DNA of 64,000 nt from CAMCHP01 sp036835325 (GTDB lineage: Bacteria; Bacteroidota; Bacteroidia; Flavobacteriales_D; Sanyastnellaceae). Of this stretch, positions 16,968 through 27,093 are shown one piece after another (within the stretch, counting starts at the first letter, position 1; each line of letters opens with the position of its first letter). The notes under the pieces are model-generated. The model ran no database searches. It saw nothing but the letters and a program-made list of their open reading frames with translations, and was not told where the DNA came from. Where the stretch lies: contig DAITMF010000012.1 of the NCBI GenBank assembly GCA_036835325.1, positions 1-64,000 on the forward strand. Reading direction: 5' to 3'. Both the position numbers and the translations under genes were made by a program.

Positions 16968-18659
16968 TTGTTTCACGGGGTTATCCACAATAGCACTCAA
17001 TCATTGAACGCGGCCTGTAGGGCGGGTATTGCCGCTTGCACCCGATTTTTTCTAGCCGCGACGGCCATTTTTTGGGGTGGTGTTTCAACCGCGCAGGTGC
17101 TGATTGTGCAAGCCAAGGGCGATACTGTGATGATTTTTCAGGGGATGGATGGACGTGCCCTTCGCGACTCTTTGCGAAGTTTTCACGTCGAAGCCCATCG
17201 CTCAGGCTTTCTTCAATCGCGCACTGACTCGTTAAGCACCCAAGGCGATACCTTAACCGCTTTTGTTAACCGCGGAATGCGTTTTGGAGCTGTAGTATCG
17301 ACCGAGAAAAAGGGTGCAGGGCGCATCGATTCCCTTAATGAAGCCGCCCTTTCGCTGATTGGAGGAATCTACCTTAAACCACTTGAAGACAACGGCTATC
17401 CGTTTGCTTCGGCACTGTTAACTGCCGAGTTGGCCAACGATAGCACAATGGCGTTCTCGGCAACGACCGAACGAGGGCCGTTCATCGAGTTTGACAGCTT
17501 AATCATCCGCTCTGAAAAACCCTTCAGTCGCGCGGCTTTGGGTCAATACTATCAAATCCGGAAAGGTCGTCCGTACAGCGAATCCATCCTGCAAAGCATC
17601 CCCAAAAAAACCAAAGAATTGAACTATGCCCGCATGGGGCAAGCCCCACAGGTGGTTTTTAAAGAAGGGAAAGCTGACGTTTACCTTTGGCTTGACGACG
17701 TGAAAGCGAGCCGATTCGATGGTATCATCGGATTTCAGCCAGATGCTGCCACTGGCAGACCGGTATTCACCGGCGACTTATCGTTGTACCTTGAAAACGC
17801 TCTCAGACGGAGTGAGCAAATTGAATTCCAATGGCGGCGCTTGCAAGAGCAAACTCAGAACTTGAAGCTCACGGCGAGCCTGCCCTACTTGCTTCAAACC
17901 CGACTGGGGATTTGGGGCGGAGTTGAACTGTACCGACGCGACAGCACCTTCAGCACCTCCGATGTAGATCTTGCGTTGGGTTACCTCATTGGCGCTGACC
18001 GCTACTTGCGCACCTTCATTGAACGCTGGAGTTCGAATGCCCTGCGGGATGGTGTTGCCGGCGTCGACAACGTTTCACTGCGTCGCTACGGGGTTGCCCT
18101 ACGCCTGTTTGAACTCGATGATTTCGATAACCCGATGCGAGGATCGCTGATCAACACTGAATTGGGCGCCGGCCTCAAAGACCTCACTCCGGCAAGCGAC
18201 CTTGGGGAAACCATACGCGTAAGTCAATACTCAGGCACGCTGACAGGCGGTGTTTGGATGCCATTGGCATCGCGTTGGTCGTTGGTGATGCGCGTAAATG
18301 CCGGGTTCAAAGCTGATTCGACCTTGCGGCTCAATGAGCATTACCGCATTGGCGGCTTGACCTCGCTGCGCGGGTTCGATGAAGAATCAATTTTCGCACG
18401 CAGCTATTCAATTGGCACCTTGGAACTGAAATACCGCTTAGACCGAAAGTCAGCAGTGCTGGCGTTTCTCGACCAAGGATGGTACGACCGCATTGCCGAC
18501 GGAAGTGTTTCAGACACCCCTTTTGGTTTTGGTGTTGGGGCGCTAATTGGCACTGAAAACAGTACCTTTAGAATCTTTTATGCACTTGGCCGAGAACAGA
18601 ACAACCCTGTGCTTGTCAGAAATGGCAAAGTGCACTTTGGATTCATCAACCGTTTTTGA
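16968..18659 (+). CDS. BamA/TamA-like outer-membrane barrel (surface antigen family)
   Basis: The protein is up to 563 residues. The frame opens with TTG 16968; TTG 17004 would give a more compact signal peptide ending VSTAQ, so the start is uncertain. After the signal, a region to about residue 230 resembles POTRA-type units (GPFIEFDSLIIRSEKPFSRAAL, RKGRPYSESIL). It is followed by a 16-strand-type barrel. The hallmark GLTSLRGFDEES near residue 465 is the loop-6 (V/L)RGF motif of Omp85 proteins, and the chain ends in a terminal Phe (GFINRF). It is shorter than true BamA, so it is an accessory Omp85 member. The GWxTD lipoprotein starts directly at its stop codon. Confidence 0.85.
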   Translation: MFHGVIHNSTQSLNAACRAGIAACTRFFLAATAIFWGGVSTAQVLIVQAKGDTVMIFQGMDGRALRDSLRSFHVEAHRSGFLQSRTDSLSTQGDTLTAFVNRGMRFGAVVSTEKKGAGRIDSLNEAALSLIGGIYLKPLEDNGYPFASALLTAELANDSTMAFSATTERGPFIEFDSLIIRSEKPFSRAALGQYYQIRKGRPYSESILQSIPKKTKELNYARMGQAPQVVFKEGKADVYLWLDDVKASRFDGIIGFQPDAATGRPVFTGDLSLYLENALRRSEQIEFQWRRLQEQTQNLKLTASLPYLLQTRLGIWGGVELYRRDSTFSTSDVDLALGYLIGADRYLRTFIERWSSNALRDGVAGVDNVSLRRYGVALRLFELDDFDNPMRGSLINTELGAGLKDLTPASDLGETIRVSQYSGTLTGGVWMPLASRWSLVMRVNAGFKADSTLRLNEHYRIGGLTSLRGFDEESIFARSYSIGTLELKYRLDRKSAVLAFLDQGWYDRIADGSVSDTPFGFGVGALIGTENSTFRIFYALGREQNNPVLVRNGKVHFGFINRF

Positions 18660-19925
18660 ATGACGAACGATTTACGTATCGGAATCGGCCTGTTGGCAAT
18701 TTTCGCGCTTTTTGCAAGCGGCTGTTCCATTGGCGCCAGCAATCGCAGTGGGGCGGTTCAGCGAAACTACGATTGGGAGTCGCGCAGTTTGCATCCCGAA
18801 TTCATGGTGTACCATCACCGCGATGACAGCAGTGAGTTTTGGATTAAGCTTCGGTCATCGGAGTTGCTACATGCCCGTAAGGCGCCTGAATCTCCGTTTG
18901 AAGGTCACCTTGATTGTACGGTTCGCGTACAGAAATTCTCGGATGGTCAATTTGCTGACATCGACACGTTTACCGTTGCGCTGCACGATGTTGAAGCAGC
19001 GTCAGACCAGCGTTTTATTCTGAAAAAGACCGCCTTTGCATTGCAAACAGAGGCTGTTTACCGCTTACTGGTTAAAGCAACGGATGTAAACCGTCGAACG
19101 GATGAGACGGGCTTGGTAGAGGTTGTGAAGGCTCCTTTTTCAACGCGGCAAGATTACCTCATTTTCGAGGCTGATGCCCAAGCACCCCTGTTTGGAGACG
19201 ATATTCGCGAAGGTAGCCGACTGCGGCTTGAAACGGCGCGTGGTGAACTTTTGCTGAGGCAAACAGTTTGGGACCCCGGTTGGAAACTCCCGCCACCGCC
19301 CTTTACCGACGGGCAGCCAGAGACGCCTCAATTGCCGACCACGCTTGGCTCCACTTTTATGTCGAACGGTACAGGCATACAGGCCACGGGCCCACTGCTT
19401 TCGGTGACAACCAATGCAGGAGCGCATGTATTCACTTTGCGTGTTCACCAAAGCAGTTACCCTGAGGTAAGTTCATTGACCGACATGATTGAAAGCTTGC
19501 GGTACATCAGTTCGCGCCGCGAGCACGAAAAAATGAACGAGAGCAAGAACGGCAAACGGGAGTTGGATGCCTTTTGGCTCGACTGCGGCGGAAGCAAAGA
19601 CAGAACGCGTGAACTGATAAGAATTTACTACGGTCGGGTTGAAGAAGCAAATCGCCAATTCAGTTCATTTGCGGAGGGATGGAAAACCGATCGAGGCTTG
19701 GTTCATATCGTTTTCGGAAATCCGGCAAGGATTTTGATGGAGGCTACAGAAGAGGTTTGGATCTACGGCGATGAAAACTCGGTTTCATCGGTTCGCTTCG
19801 TGTTTGAACGCATTGCAACGCCCGTGACATCAAACCACTACATATTAAAACGAAACTTTATGTACAGAACCGATTGGGACCGTTCTGTCACGTATTGGCG
19901 CAACGGACGAATCTTCCAAGAATGA
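18660..19925 (+). CDS. GWxTD domain-containing lipoprotein
   Basis: The 421-residue protein has a signal peptide and lipobox (ASGC, Cys22). The middle is beta-rich. The defining motif Gly-Trp-Lys-Thr-Asp lies at residues 340-344, followed by GLVHIVFGNPARI, EVWIYG and the end FMYRTDWDRSVTYWRNGRIFQE, all typical of the family. GWxTD domains occur in Bacteroidota and related phyla, and their role is unknown. The start ATG touches the stop of the Omp85 gene, and the end overlaps rlmB by four bases (ATGA), so the three form one unit. Confidence 0.9.
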   Translation: MTNDLRIGIGLLAIFALFASGCSIGASNRSGAVQRNYDWESRSLHPEFMVYHHRDDSSEFWIKLRSSELLHARKAPESPFEGHLDCTVRVQKFSDGQFADIDTFTVALHDVEAASDQRFILKKTAFALQTEAVYRLLVKATDVNRRTDETGLVEVVKAPFSTRQDYLIFEADAQAPLFGDDIREGSRLRLETARGELLLRQTVWDPGWKLPPPPFTDGQPETPQLPTTLGSTFMSNGTGIQATGPLLSVTTNAGAHVFTLRVHQSSYPEVSSLTDMIESLRYISSRREHEKMNESKNGKRELDAFWLDCGGSKDRTRELIRIYYGRVEEANRQFSSFAEGWKTDRGLVHIVFGNPARILMEATEEVWIYGDENSVSSVRFVFERIATPVTSNHYILKRNFMYRTDWDRSVTYWRNGRIFQE

Positions 19926-20665
19926 AGAACAGCATAGTATTTGGATGGCATCCTGTTTTGGAAGCCCTAGAAGGAGGGCAAGATTTGCAGAAAATCTTCA
20001 TCCTGCGAGGCGTAAAAAGCGAGCGTCAGGGTCAATGCCTCGCTCTAGCAAAAGAACGCGATGTACCCGTGCAGTTTGTACCTCCGGAGAAGCTTGATCG
20101 CTTGACGCGTAAAAACCACCAAGGCGTAGTAGCATTTTTGTCACCGGTTGAATTCGCTGATTTGTCAAACCTACTGTACCAGTTGTTTTCCGATGGCCAA
20201 ACACCACGTATGATTGCTTTAGACGGAATCACAGACGTTGGCAATTTTGGCGCCATTTGCCGCTCGGCTGAGGGCTTGGGTTTTCATGGAGTGGTGATTC
20301 CTTCAACGGGCTCGGCTCCGATGAGCGAAGATGCTGTCAAGACTTCATCAGGCGCCTTGCTCCGCTTACCTGTGTGCAGGGTTGTCAATTTCGGGAAAGC
20401 ATTGGATGAGCTGAAGAAATCGGGCATTCAACTCATTGGAATGACGGAAAAAGCGAGCGACGATTTATCGTCTGTCATGGTTGATGGGCCGCTGTGTTTG
20501 GTCATGGGGAATGAAGAAACCGGGCTATCTAGGGATTCGCTGCGATTGTGTGATCGCTTGGTTCGAATACCCATGGCCGCTGAGATGGGCTCACTGAACG
20601 TTTCGGTAGCCGCCGGCATAGGCATGTACAGCCTCTCTAATGGAAATAAAAAGGCCATACACTAA
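19922..20665 (+). CDS. rlmB: 23S rRNA (guanosine-2'-O)-methyltransferase, SPOUT family
   Basis: The 247-residue protein begins with the substrate-binding domain (IVFGWHPVLEALEGG, then KNHQGVVAFLSP). It ends with the knotted SPOUT domain carrying LDGITDVGNFGAICRSAEG, MGNEETGLS and SLNVSVAAGIGMY. Enzymes of this type methylate a ribose in 23S rRNA (G2251 in E. coli) using S-adenosylmethionine. The start at 19922 overlaps the GWxTD stop; the longer frame to 19874 runs inside that gene. A TrmH-type tRNA activity cannot be excluded from sequence alone. Confidence 0.9.
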   Translation: MKNSIVFGWHPVLEALEGGQDLQKIFILRGVKSERQGQCLALAKERDVPVQFVPPEKLDRLTRKNHQGVVAFLSPVEFADLSNLLYQLFSDGQTPRMIALDGITDVGNFGAICRSAEGLGFHGVVIPSTGSAPMSEDAVKTSSGALLRLPVCRVVNFGKALDELKKSGIQLIGMTEKASDDLSSVMVDGPLCLVMGNEETGLSRDSLRLCDRLVRIPMAAEMGSLNVSVAAGIGMYSLSNGNKKAIH

Positions 20666-20692
20666 GTCTACATCAATTGTTCACAAAATACC

Positions 20693-20722
20693 TTTCAAAC
20701 GGAGTCATTTTTCGCATATTTG
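20693..20722 (+). promoter_or_regulatory. candidate promoter of the adhesin cluster
   Basis: TTTC (20693-20696), 18 bases and CATATTTG (20715-20722) resemble TTTG-N19-TAnnTTTG with one mismatch in each box. It lies 43 bases before the first gene of the + strand block at 20766-30012, where a start is expected. Confidence 0.4.
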
Positions 20723-20765
20723 CATAGATTTAACGGGACTAACTCCCAACTAAACACAACCTGTC

Positions 20766-21158
20766 ATGCACGGTTTTTACCCTCTAAAATTCGTCTCACG
20801 AAAACTGCGGCTACCACTTACTTTGGCAGTGGCCGTGTTGGCTTTGGGATGGAGCCAAGCCTCGGCACAGTCAACCGGAACCACTTTTCTGGTTGTTGAA
20901 GTGAATGGTTTAACTCCTCAATCGTACGCCGACATTCATTTCGCTTTTGCAGATGACACCTCAGTGCTCATTGAGCGGTCGTGTGTGCCTGCCGGAGTGA
21001 TTTTGTTTCGTCGGTTAGCAACCAATGCCACCTTCGAATCGGTTAGAAACCGAATCATTTCTGCCGGAGTACCGGCGAACGCTGTCAAGCCCACCGAGCT
21101 AAATGCCGCCGGCTTTGATCAACGTTGTGCGAACGCCCGTATCGGCCGCACCCAGTAA
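20766..21158 (+). CDS. small exported protein of unknown function leading the adhesin cluster
   Basis: The 130-residue protein has a basic N-terminus and a hydrophobic signal segment (about residues 16-35) ending QASAQ. The mature part of about 95 residues reads as beta (TTFLVVEVNGLT), helix, beta with Cys (LIERSCVPAGVILFRR), helix (FESVRNRIISAGV) and a tail with a second Cys (DQRCANARIG). A compact alpha/beta fold of the ferredoxin-like type held by one disulfide is plausible but not shown. There is no sorting domain, so it probably stays in the periplasm. The adhesin gene follows 31 bases later. No family recognised. Confidence 0.78.
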   Translation: MHGFYPLKFVSRKLRLPLTLAVAVLALGWSQASAQSTGTTFLVVEVNGLTPQSYADIHFAFADDTSVLIERSCVPAGVILFRRLATNATFESVRNRIISAGVPANAVKPTELNAAGFDQRCANARIGRTQ

Positions 21159-21189
21159 GGAAAGTTTTCACCCAAACCAAAATTGCTTT

Positions 21190-24100
21190 ATGAAGGATTT
21201 TACCTTCTCCAGAATCTTAGGATTTCTGGCTGCACTCTTCGCAGGGCTACAGGGCTACTCACAATTGGCCCTCGACTTTGCCCAAACACCGGAGCAAATG
21301 GCGCAGAACCTCGTAGGGGTCGGCGTCGAAATTTTCAACGTTCAGGTCACAGCAGCCGATGGCAGCTACGCCTATTATACCTCAACCGGCACTGAAATTG
21401 GCACAAGTCAAGGTATCCTTTTGACCACAGGTCAGGCTATCAACGCTATTGGTCCGAACGACGAAACCGGGCTTCCTCAATTAAGCGGAACAACCTGTTT
21501 GAATTGCGACCTGTACGACAACGGCTTCCCCGGAAGCCCCTTGTTGACTATCGCCAATGGTGGTCTCAATACATTTGACGCAACCACCTTCGAATTTGAC
21601 GTTGTGCCACAAGGGGATAGCATCAGTTTTGATTTCATCTTTGCCAGCGAGGAGTACCTCGAATGGGTCGGCTCTTCGTTCAATGACGTTTTCGGGTTCT
21701 TTGTTTCGGGACCAAACGTTGGTGTTGATGTGAACATTGCTTTGATTCCAGGGACCTCTGACCCTGTGGCAATCAACTCGGTAAACCACATCACCAATAC
21801 CCAGTACTTCTTCCACAATGAAAACCCGCCCGGGCAAGGTATTCAGTACGATGGTTTCACAACCGGACTTACGGCATCCATCGGTAACTTGGAACCCTGT
21901 GAGGTATACCACATCAAACTGATCATCGCTGACGGTTCTGACCGCCTTTATGACTCGGCTGTTTTTGTGGGGCAGTTGAACTCAAATCCGATTACCATCA
22001 CAACCAGCACCGTTGGAGGTACTGAGTTCATGGTGGAGGGGTGCAATGACGGAACGGTTCAATTCACGAGCACTTTTGTGCCCAACGCTGATTTGCCGGT
22101 TAATTTCACCCTGACCGGTGACGCAGTTTTCGGTGTTGACTACACGACTGACCCTGACTTAAACCTGTTCTACGACGCCGTTAATGATTTCTACACCTTG
22201 TTTATTCCCGCAGGGCAAACATCCGTATCGTTTGATATTCTCCCTATCGGGGATGGCTTGCCCGAGGGACAAGAAACCATCACGATTCAAATTGTTGATC
22301 AGTTGTGCGAAGGATTCCTTTTCCAAAGCTCTGTAGATTTCAACATCATCGATGAGATCGAGGTCAGCATTGACCCAGCGTCATCGACGATTTGCAATGG
22401 TCAGTGTGTCACCTTAACGGGCACGGCGCTGACAGATGGAAGCGCTTCATTTGCTTGGGATCCGTCAACAGCCGTGAGTGACCCGTTGTCACTGGTTGTG
22501 GAAGTATGTCCGACAACCACTACAACCTACACTTTGACGTCCACTTTAGCGAACTGTGAGGTAAGTGCTTCAGCCACCGTAACCGTCACAGAGCCCACCA
22601 TCACCTTTGACGTGACCAACATTACATGCATTGATGGCAGCAGCGGTGAAATCCGTCCGTCCATATTCAATGCCACACCTCCATACACTTACAACTGGAC
22701 TTTCAATGGCAATCCGATTTCTACATCTGAAGAATTGATTGGCGTTTCTGAAGGCACCTATTGCTTGACCATTGTTGATTCGGAAGGATGCACCACAACC
22801 GCTTGCACCGATGTTATTGAAGACCAAGTATTGACCATCGTTGATTTTGAGTTTTCGCAGTACACCTGTTCAGCGATTAGCTGCAACGGTGCGTCTGACG
22901 GTTCAATCACCATCGATGTTGAGGGAGGAACAGGGGCATACACCTATTCATGGACGGATGCAGGCAATAACCCCATTGCAGGCGACGCTACGGCCAACAA
23001 CCTTCAGGCTGGTACCTACACAGTGACAGTCACCGACGATTTGGGCTGTGAGGTCACCGGTGTTTACACCCTTGTTGAACCCACTCCACTCGACATTGAA
23101 GTTGTTGGAACGGTTGACATTCTTTGCTCGGGTGAAGAAACCGGTGTCGCGACAGTTACGAGCACAGGAGGATGTTCACCCTATTTTTACAACTGGAGCC
23201 ATAACGCGAATCTCACCACGCCGGTGGCTACAGGTTTGGGAGCCGGGGTATATGAAGTTTCAGTGACCGATGCCAACGGCTGTACCAGCGCTGGCACCGT
23301 TACTATTGTTATCAATGAACCGGGAGCCCCTGTGAGTGTCACTGTTGATTCGGTGACTTCTTACCCCGGTGGCTTCAATGTATCATGTCCGGACGCTGAA
23401 GATGGCGGCATAGAAATCACCGTTGCCGGTGGAATACCGGGGTACTTCTACCAGTGGACGCACGTGCAAACGGGCGACACCTACTTTACTGAAGATCTTA
23501 CGGGTGTTCCTTGTGGAACCTACAACTTGGTAGTGACCGATTCTAACGATTGCATCGCTCAAGAAACGGTTGTTCTTACCTGTGTACCCGATTGGACGGT
23601 AAGCGCGGATATCACTCCGAACCCTTGCGGCGCACCAAATGCCGGACTGGGCGAAATCACACTCACCATTGGCGGTAGCCACGGCGGACCTTACACGGTT
23701 GACTGGACAGGGCCAAGTTGCCCATGCACCGGTGACGCCATTACCGGTCTAGACTCAGGCACTTACACGGCAACCATTACCGATGTTTTGGGATGCACCT
23801 TCGTGCAGAACTTCTCAGTTGGAACAAACGACGCCTTCGTTGTGACTGCCAACATTACACCCGCTGACTGTGGCAATGCCTGCTCAGGAGCGATTGATCT
23901 TACAATCACACCTTCAGAGGTCGACTTGATTGTTTGGTCGGGTCCGAATGGTTTCACTTCGAACGATGCCGATATCACCGGTCTTTGTGCCGGCGTTTAT
24001 GAGGTAACCATCACCGATGCCGATTGTGAAGAGACCTTTACTTACGTAGTAAGCGAACCGGAGCCCATTGTTGTAGAATTCATTGACGTTGTTCCACCGA

Positions 24101-27081
24101 TTTGTTTCGGACAGAACAACGGTTCAGTGACTGCAACCGCAACCGGTGGCAGCGGTGTTTACACCTTTGAATGGCTGCCACAAGCCGAGTGTTTCTTCGC
24201 AGGAGCCAATCAGGCCGACATTTCGAACCTCTTTGATTGTGAGTACACTGTTATTGTTACTGACGACACAGGCTGTTCAGTTCAGGCTACTGTGAACTTG
24301 GAAGCACCACAGGTGATGGACATCTTTGTGTCGACCACCAATTTCGACGGAGGCTACAACGTGAGCTGCTTTGGATCGAACGATGGGCAGATTTCGGTTA
24401 CCGTTTCAGGCGGCACCCCTGATTGCACCACCTTCGCACCGGAATGCTACAACTATGATTGGTCGAGCTGTGACCCAGTGAACGTTCCGGGCTCAAGTTT
24501 CCAAGGCAATCTTGTTGCCGGAACTTACTGCGTATTGGTTACCGACGCAAACGGATGCGTTGCAACAACACAGATTCCAATCACCCAACCCGACCCAATT
24601 GAAAGTTCAGGAAGCATTTCTGATTACAACGGATTCGGTATTAGCTGCCCAGGCGAATGCGACGGTTTCATTACACCGAACATAACCGGAGGCAGTGACA
24701 ATTACATTTTCTACTCATGGATTGAGGGTGAGATTGGCACCAATTCTCCGAACGCGACTACGTTGACTGATTTGTGCGCAGGCACCTACACCCTCCAAGT
24801 GATTGACACCAACGGTTGTGAAGAGTTTATCACTTTCGAATTGACAGAGCCTACTCCTATCGAAATCACTGTAGATAACATTACCCCCGTTACCTGCTAC
24901 CAAGGCAATGACGGTGCGATTGTTGTGTCAGCTACAGGCGGTACCGGAGATTACACGTTCGTATGGAACGGCGGAGTGCTGTTTGGTAACATCCTTGCAA
25001 ACCTTACAGCAGGAACCTATGAACTGGTTGTAACCGATACCAACGGCTGTTCAGAGACCGTTTCAGTGGAAGTAACCGAACCCGAACCGTTCATCGTAAC
25101 GGCTTCGGCTTTCCTTACACCCGGAGGAGTATTTAACATCGATTGCGCCGGAGAGTCAACAGGCAGCATCAATGCGGTGATTGAAGGTGGTAACCCTGAC
25201 TACCTAATCGAATGGAGTGGCCCCGGCATTGTAAATCCATCCATCCTTAACCAAAATAACCTCTCAGCAGGAACGTACACAATTGTGGTTACCGACGCTG
25301 AAGGCTGCGAAACGCAAGCAACGGTTGAGATCACAGAACCGGAAGAGCCCCTTGTGGTTACAGCCGTTGTTTCCCTGTATCCAAGCGGTTCTGAAGTGAG
25401 CTGTTTTGGTGCATGCGACGGTTCAATCGACCTAACGGTCACCGGCGGTACCCAGCCTTACACTTTCCTTTGGGAGCTTCAAGATGTAAGCGGCAACTTT
25501 GCATTCACTGAAGATGTGCAAGATCTCTGCGCTGGTATGTACGAAGTGCTCGTTGCCGACGCAAACGGCTGTGAAGAATTGCTCATGTTTGAAATCACCC
25601 AGCCTGAACAGCTTCAGTTGAATGCGGTTTTGAGCAACTTCAATGGATCGAACACAAGCTGTGCTGAAAGTTGCGATGGCACGTTGGAGATTGCCCCCTC
25701 AGGAGGTTTACCTGACTACACCATTGAATGGCTTTTGAACTCAGAACCCATCACGGTGAGCAATGATTTGCTTGAAAATCTTTGTGCAGGCGATGTTGTT
25801 GAGATCACCCTGACCGACGTAGTTGACTGCTCAATTAATCAAACTTTTGTTATCTCCGGTCCTGTGCCTATCACCCTTGATGCGGTGGTGACGCAAATCA
25901 GCTGCAATGGTGAAGCAGATGGAGCGATTGACATTACCGTTACAGGTGGTACCGGCGTTGTTACCATCGTTTGGGACCCTGTAAGCGGTGGCGATGACCT
26001 CACCAACCTCGAGGCAGGAACTTACTGTGTAACTGCCACCGACGAAAACGGATGTGAAGTTGAAGCGTGCTATGAGATCATTGAGCCTCAAGTGTTGACC
26101 GCTGTGCTTTCAACCACCAACGCCAACTGCGGCGCATGCGATGGTACTCTTCAGCTCACCATCACGGGAGGTACTGCGCCATTCAGCATTGAGTACACCG
26201 GACCAACGGCTGTTGCCGATGACGCTACGAGCGCCGATGAACTTTGTACGGGCAGCTATTCTGCAGTTGTTACAGATGCCAACGGCTGTGAAGTCGTTGT
26301 TTCAGCCGACGTTGATGGTCCGCTTCCGATTCTTGTTTCAGGCACGACCGAGCAACCCTTGTGTTACAGCGACTGCGACGGTTTGATCCAAGCCACCGTA
26401 ACGAACGCTATTGAGCCTGCAACCTTTATTTGGACGGATGAGTCTGGCGCCGAAGTGGGCACGGGTGCTGAGTTGGCAAACATTTGCGACGGCTTGTTTA
26501 CCTTGAATGTGGTTGACGCCAATGGCTGTACTCAGCAAGCTCAGTTCGTTATTATGCAGCCTGACAGCATCACGATTAACGGCTTCTCGCCTCTTCTGCC
26601 AAATGGGTACGGTGTGAGCGCCTTTGGCGCGAGCGATGGCAGCATTGAAACCGATGTTACCGGTGGAAGCCCTGATTATACGCTTGATTGGTCAGGTCCG
26701 ACAGGGATTGGTGTTGACACTGAAAACCCTAGCGGTTTGGCAGCAGGCAACTACAACTTGATGGTCACCGATGCGAACGGCTGTGTGAAAGACACCATCA
26801 TTGTGGTGATTGGTCCGGATGACCTCACACTGCCAACCGGTTTCACGCCGAACGGTGATGGCCTAAATGACAACTTCGTAATCCTCGGAGTTGATTTGCA
26901 CCCGGTGAACACCTTCAAAGTGTTCAACCGCTGGGGAAGCCTTGTTTACGAGAAAAACAATTATCAGAACGAATGGGATGGCCGTAACAATGACGGAGAG
27001 GAGTTGCCCGATGCAACTTACTTCGTGTTGTTCGAAGCTTCAGGTCGTCAGTTTGCCACCTATGTTGACCTCCGTCGTTAA
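21190..27081 (+). CDS. giant SprB-like repeat adhesin with T9SS type B sorting domain
   Basis: The protein has 1963 residues. ATG 21190 starts a signal peptide (FTFSRILGFLAALFAG, ending YSQ). Residues about 25-260 match the choice-of-anchor L type (GIEIG-like GTEIGTSQGILLTTG, FDFVF-like FDFIFASEEYLEWVGSSFNDVFGFF). About 270-375 is a Calx-beta-like domain. Then come some 17 SprB-type repeats, each ending in a version of VTDANGC. The last 85 residues (LPTGFTPNGDGLNDNF, FNRWGSLVYE, WDGRNNDGEELPDATYF) are the gliding-motility-type (type B) sorting domain. SprB in Flavobacterium johnsoniae is the moving surface adhesin of gliding. The PorP/SprF gene directly downstream fits that arrangement. Whether the cell glides is not shown. 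Confidence 0.93.
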   Translation: MKDFTFSRILGFLAALFAGLQGYSQLALDFAQTPEQMAQNLVGVGVEIFNVQVTAADGSYAYYTSTGTEIGTSQGILLTTGQAINAIGPNDETGLPQLSGTTCLNCDLYDNGFPGSPLLTIANGGLNTFDATTFEFDVVPQGDSISFDFIFASEEYLEWVGSSFNDVFGFFVSGPNVGVDVNIALIPGTSDPVAINSVNHITNTQYFFHNENPPGQGIQYDGFTTGLTASIGNLEPCEVYHIKLIIADGSDRLYDSAVFVGQLNSNPITITTSTVGGTEFMVEGCNDGTVQFTSTFVPNADLPVNFTLTGDAVFGVDYTTDPDLNLFYDAVNDFYTLFIPAGQTSVSFDILPIGDGLPEGQETITIQIVDQLCEGFLFQSSVDFNIIDEIEVSIDPASSTICNGQCVTLTGTALTDGSASFAWDPSTAVSDPLSLVVEVCPTTTTTYTLTSTLANCEVSASATVTVTEPTITFDVTNITCIDGSSGEIRPSIFNATPPYTYNWTFNGNPISTSEELIGVSEGTYCLTIVDSEGCTTTACTDVIEDQVLTIVDFEFSQYTCSAISCNGASDGSITIDVEGGTGAYTYSWTDAGNNPIAGDATANNLQAGTYTVTVTDDLGCEVTGVYTLVEPTPLDIEVVGTVDILCSGEETGVATVTSTGGCSPYFYNWSHNANLTTPVATGLGAGVYEVSVTDANGCTSAGTVTIVINEPGAPVSVTVDSVTSYPGGFNVSCPDAEDGGIEITVAGGIPGYFYQWTHVQTGDTYFTEDLTGVPCGTYNLVVTDSNDCIAQETVVLTCVPDWTVSADITPNPCGAPNAGLGEITLTIGGSHGGPYTVDWTGPSCPCTGDAITGLDSGTYTATITDVLGCTFVQNFSVGTNDAFVVTANITPADCGNACSGAIDLTITPSEVDLIVWSGPNGFTSNDADITGLCAGVYEVTITDADCEETFTYVVSEPEPIVVEFIDVVPPICFGQNNGSVTATATGGSGVYTFEWLPQAECFFAGANQADISNLFDCEYTVIVTDDTGCSVQATVNLEAPQVMDIFVSTTNFDGGYNVSCFGSNDGQISVTVSGGTPDCTTFAPECYNYDWSSCDPVNVPGSSFQGNLVAGTYCVLVTDANGCVATTQIPITQPDPIESSGSISDYNGFGISCPGECDGFITPNITGGSDNYIFYSWIEGEIGTNSPNATTLTDLCAGTYTLQVIDTNGCEEFITFELTEPTPIEITVDNITPVTCYQGNDGAIVVSATGGTGDYTFVWNGGVLFGNILANLTAGTYELVVTDTNGCSETVSVEVTEPEPFIVTASAFLTPGGVFNIDCAGESTGSINAVIEGGNPDYLIEWSGPGIVNPSILNQNNLSAGTYTIVVTDAEGCETQATVEITEPEEPLVVTAVVSLYPSGSEVSCFGACDGSIDLTVTGGTQPYTFLWELQDVSGNFAFTEDVQDLCAGMYEVLVADANGCEELLMFEITQPEQLQLNAVLSNFNGSNTSCAESCDGTLEIAPSGGLPDYTIEWLLNSEPITVSNDLLENLCAGDVVEITLTDVVDCSINQTFVISGPVPITLDAVVTQISCNGEADGAIDITVTGGTGVVTIVWDPVSGGDDLTNLEAGTYCVTATDENGCEVEACYEIIEPQVLTAVLSTTNANCGACDGTLQLTITGGTAPFSIEYTGPTAVADDATSADELCTGSYSAVVTDANGCEVVVSADVDGPLPILVSGTTEQPLCYSDCDGLIQATVTNAIEPATFIWTDESGAEVGTGAELANICDGLFTLNVVDANGCTQQAQFVIMQPDSITINGFSPLLPNGYGVSAFGASDGSIETDVTGGSPDYTLDWSGPTGIGVDTENPSGLAAGNYNLMVTDANGCVKDTIIVVIGPDDLTLPTGFTPNGDGLNDNFVILGVDLHPVNTFKVFNRWGSLVYEKNNYQNEWDGRNNDGEELPDATYFVLFEASGRQFATYVDLRR
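22594..26815 (+). repeat. about 17 SprB-type coding repeats
   Basis: A unit of about 80-90 residues recurs through the adhesin. Each unit has a start with Cys followed by DGSI or similar, a GG(T/S)..Y.. (F/Y)xWxG core, AGTY and an end of the form V(V/T)VTDANGC. I count 17 such ends, from IVDSEGC to MVTDANGC; two are degenerate (ITDADC, LTDVVDC). DNA copies have diverged, so recombination between units is not obvious. Confidence 0.85.
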
Positions 27082-27093
27082 TCGCAAAGCCTT

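Noticed and set aside
22594..26815. Tandem repeats as a possible CRISPR or satellite array
   Set aside because: The period is about 255 bases, the copies are diverged, and one open frame runs through all of them as SprB repeats.
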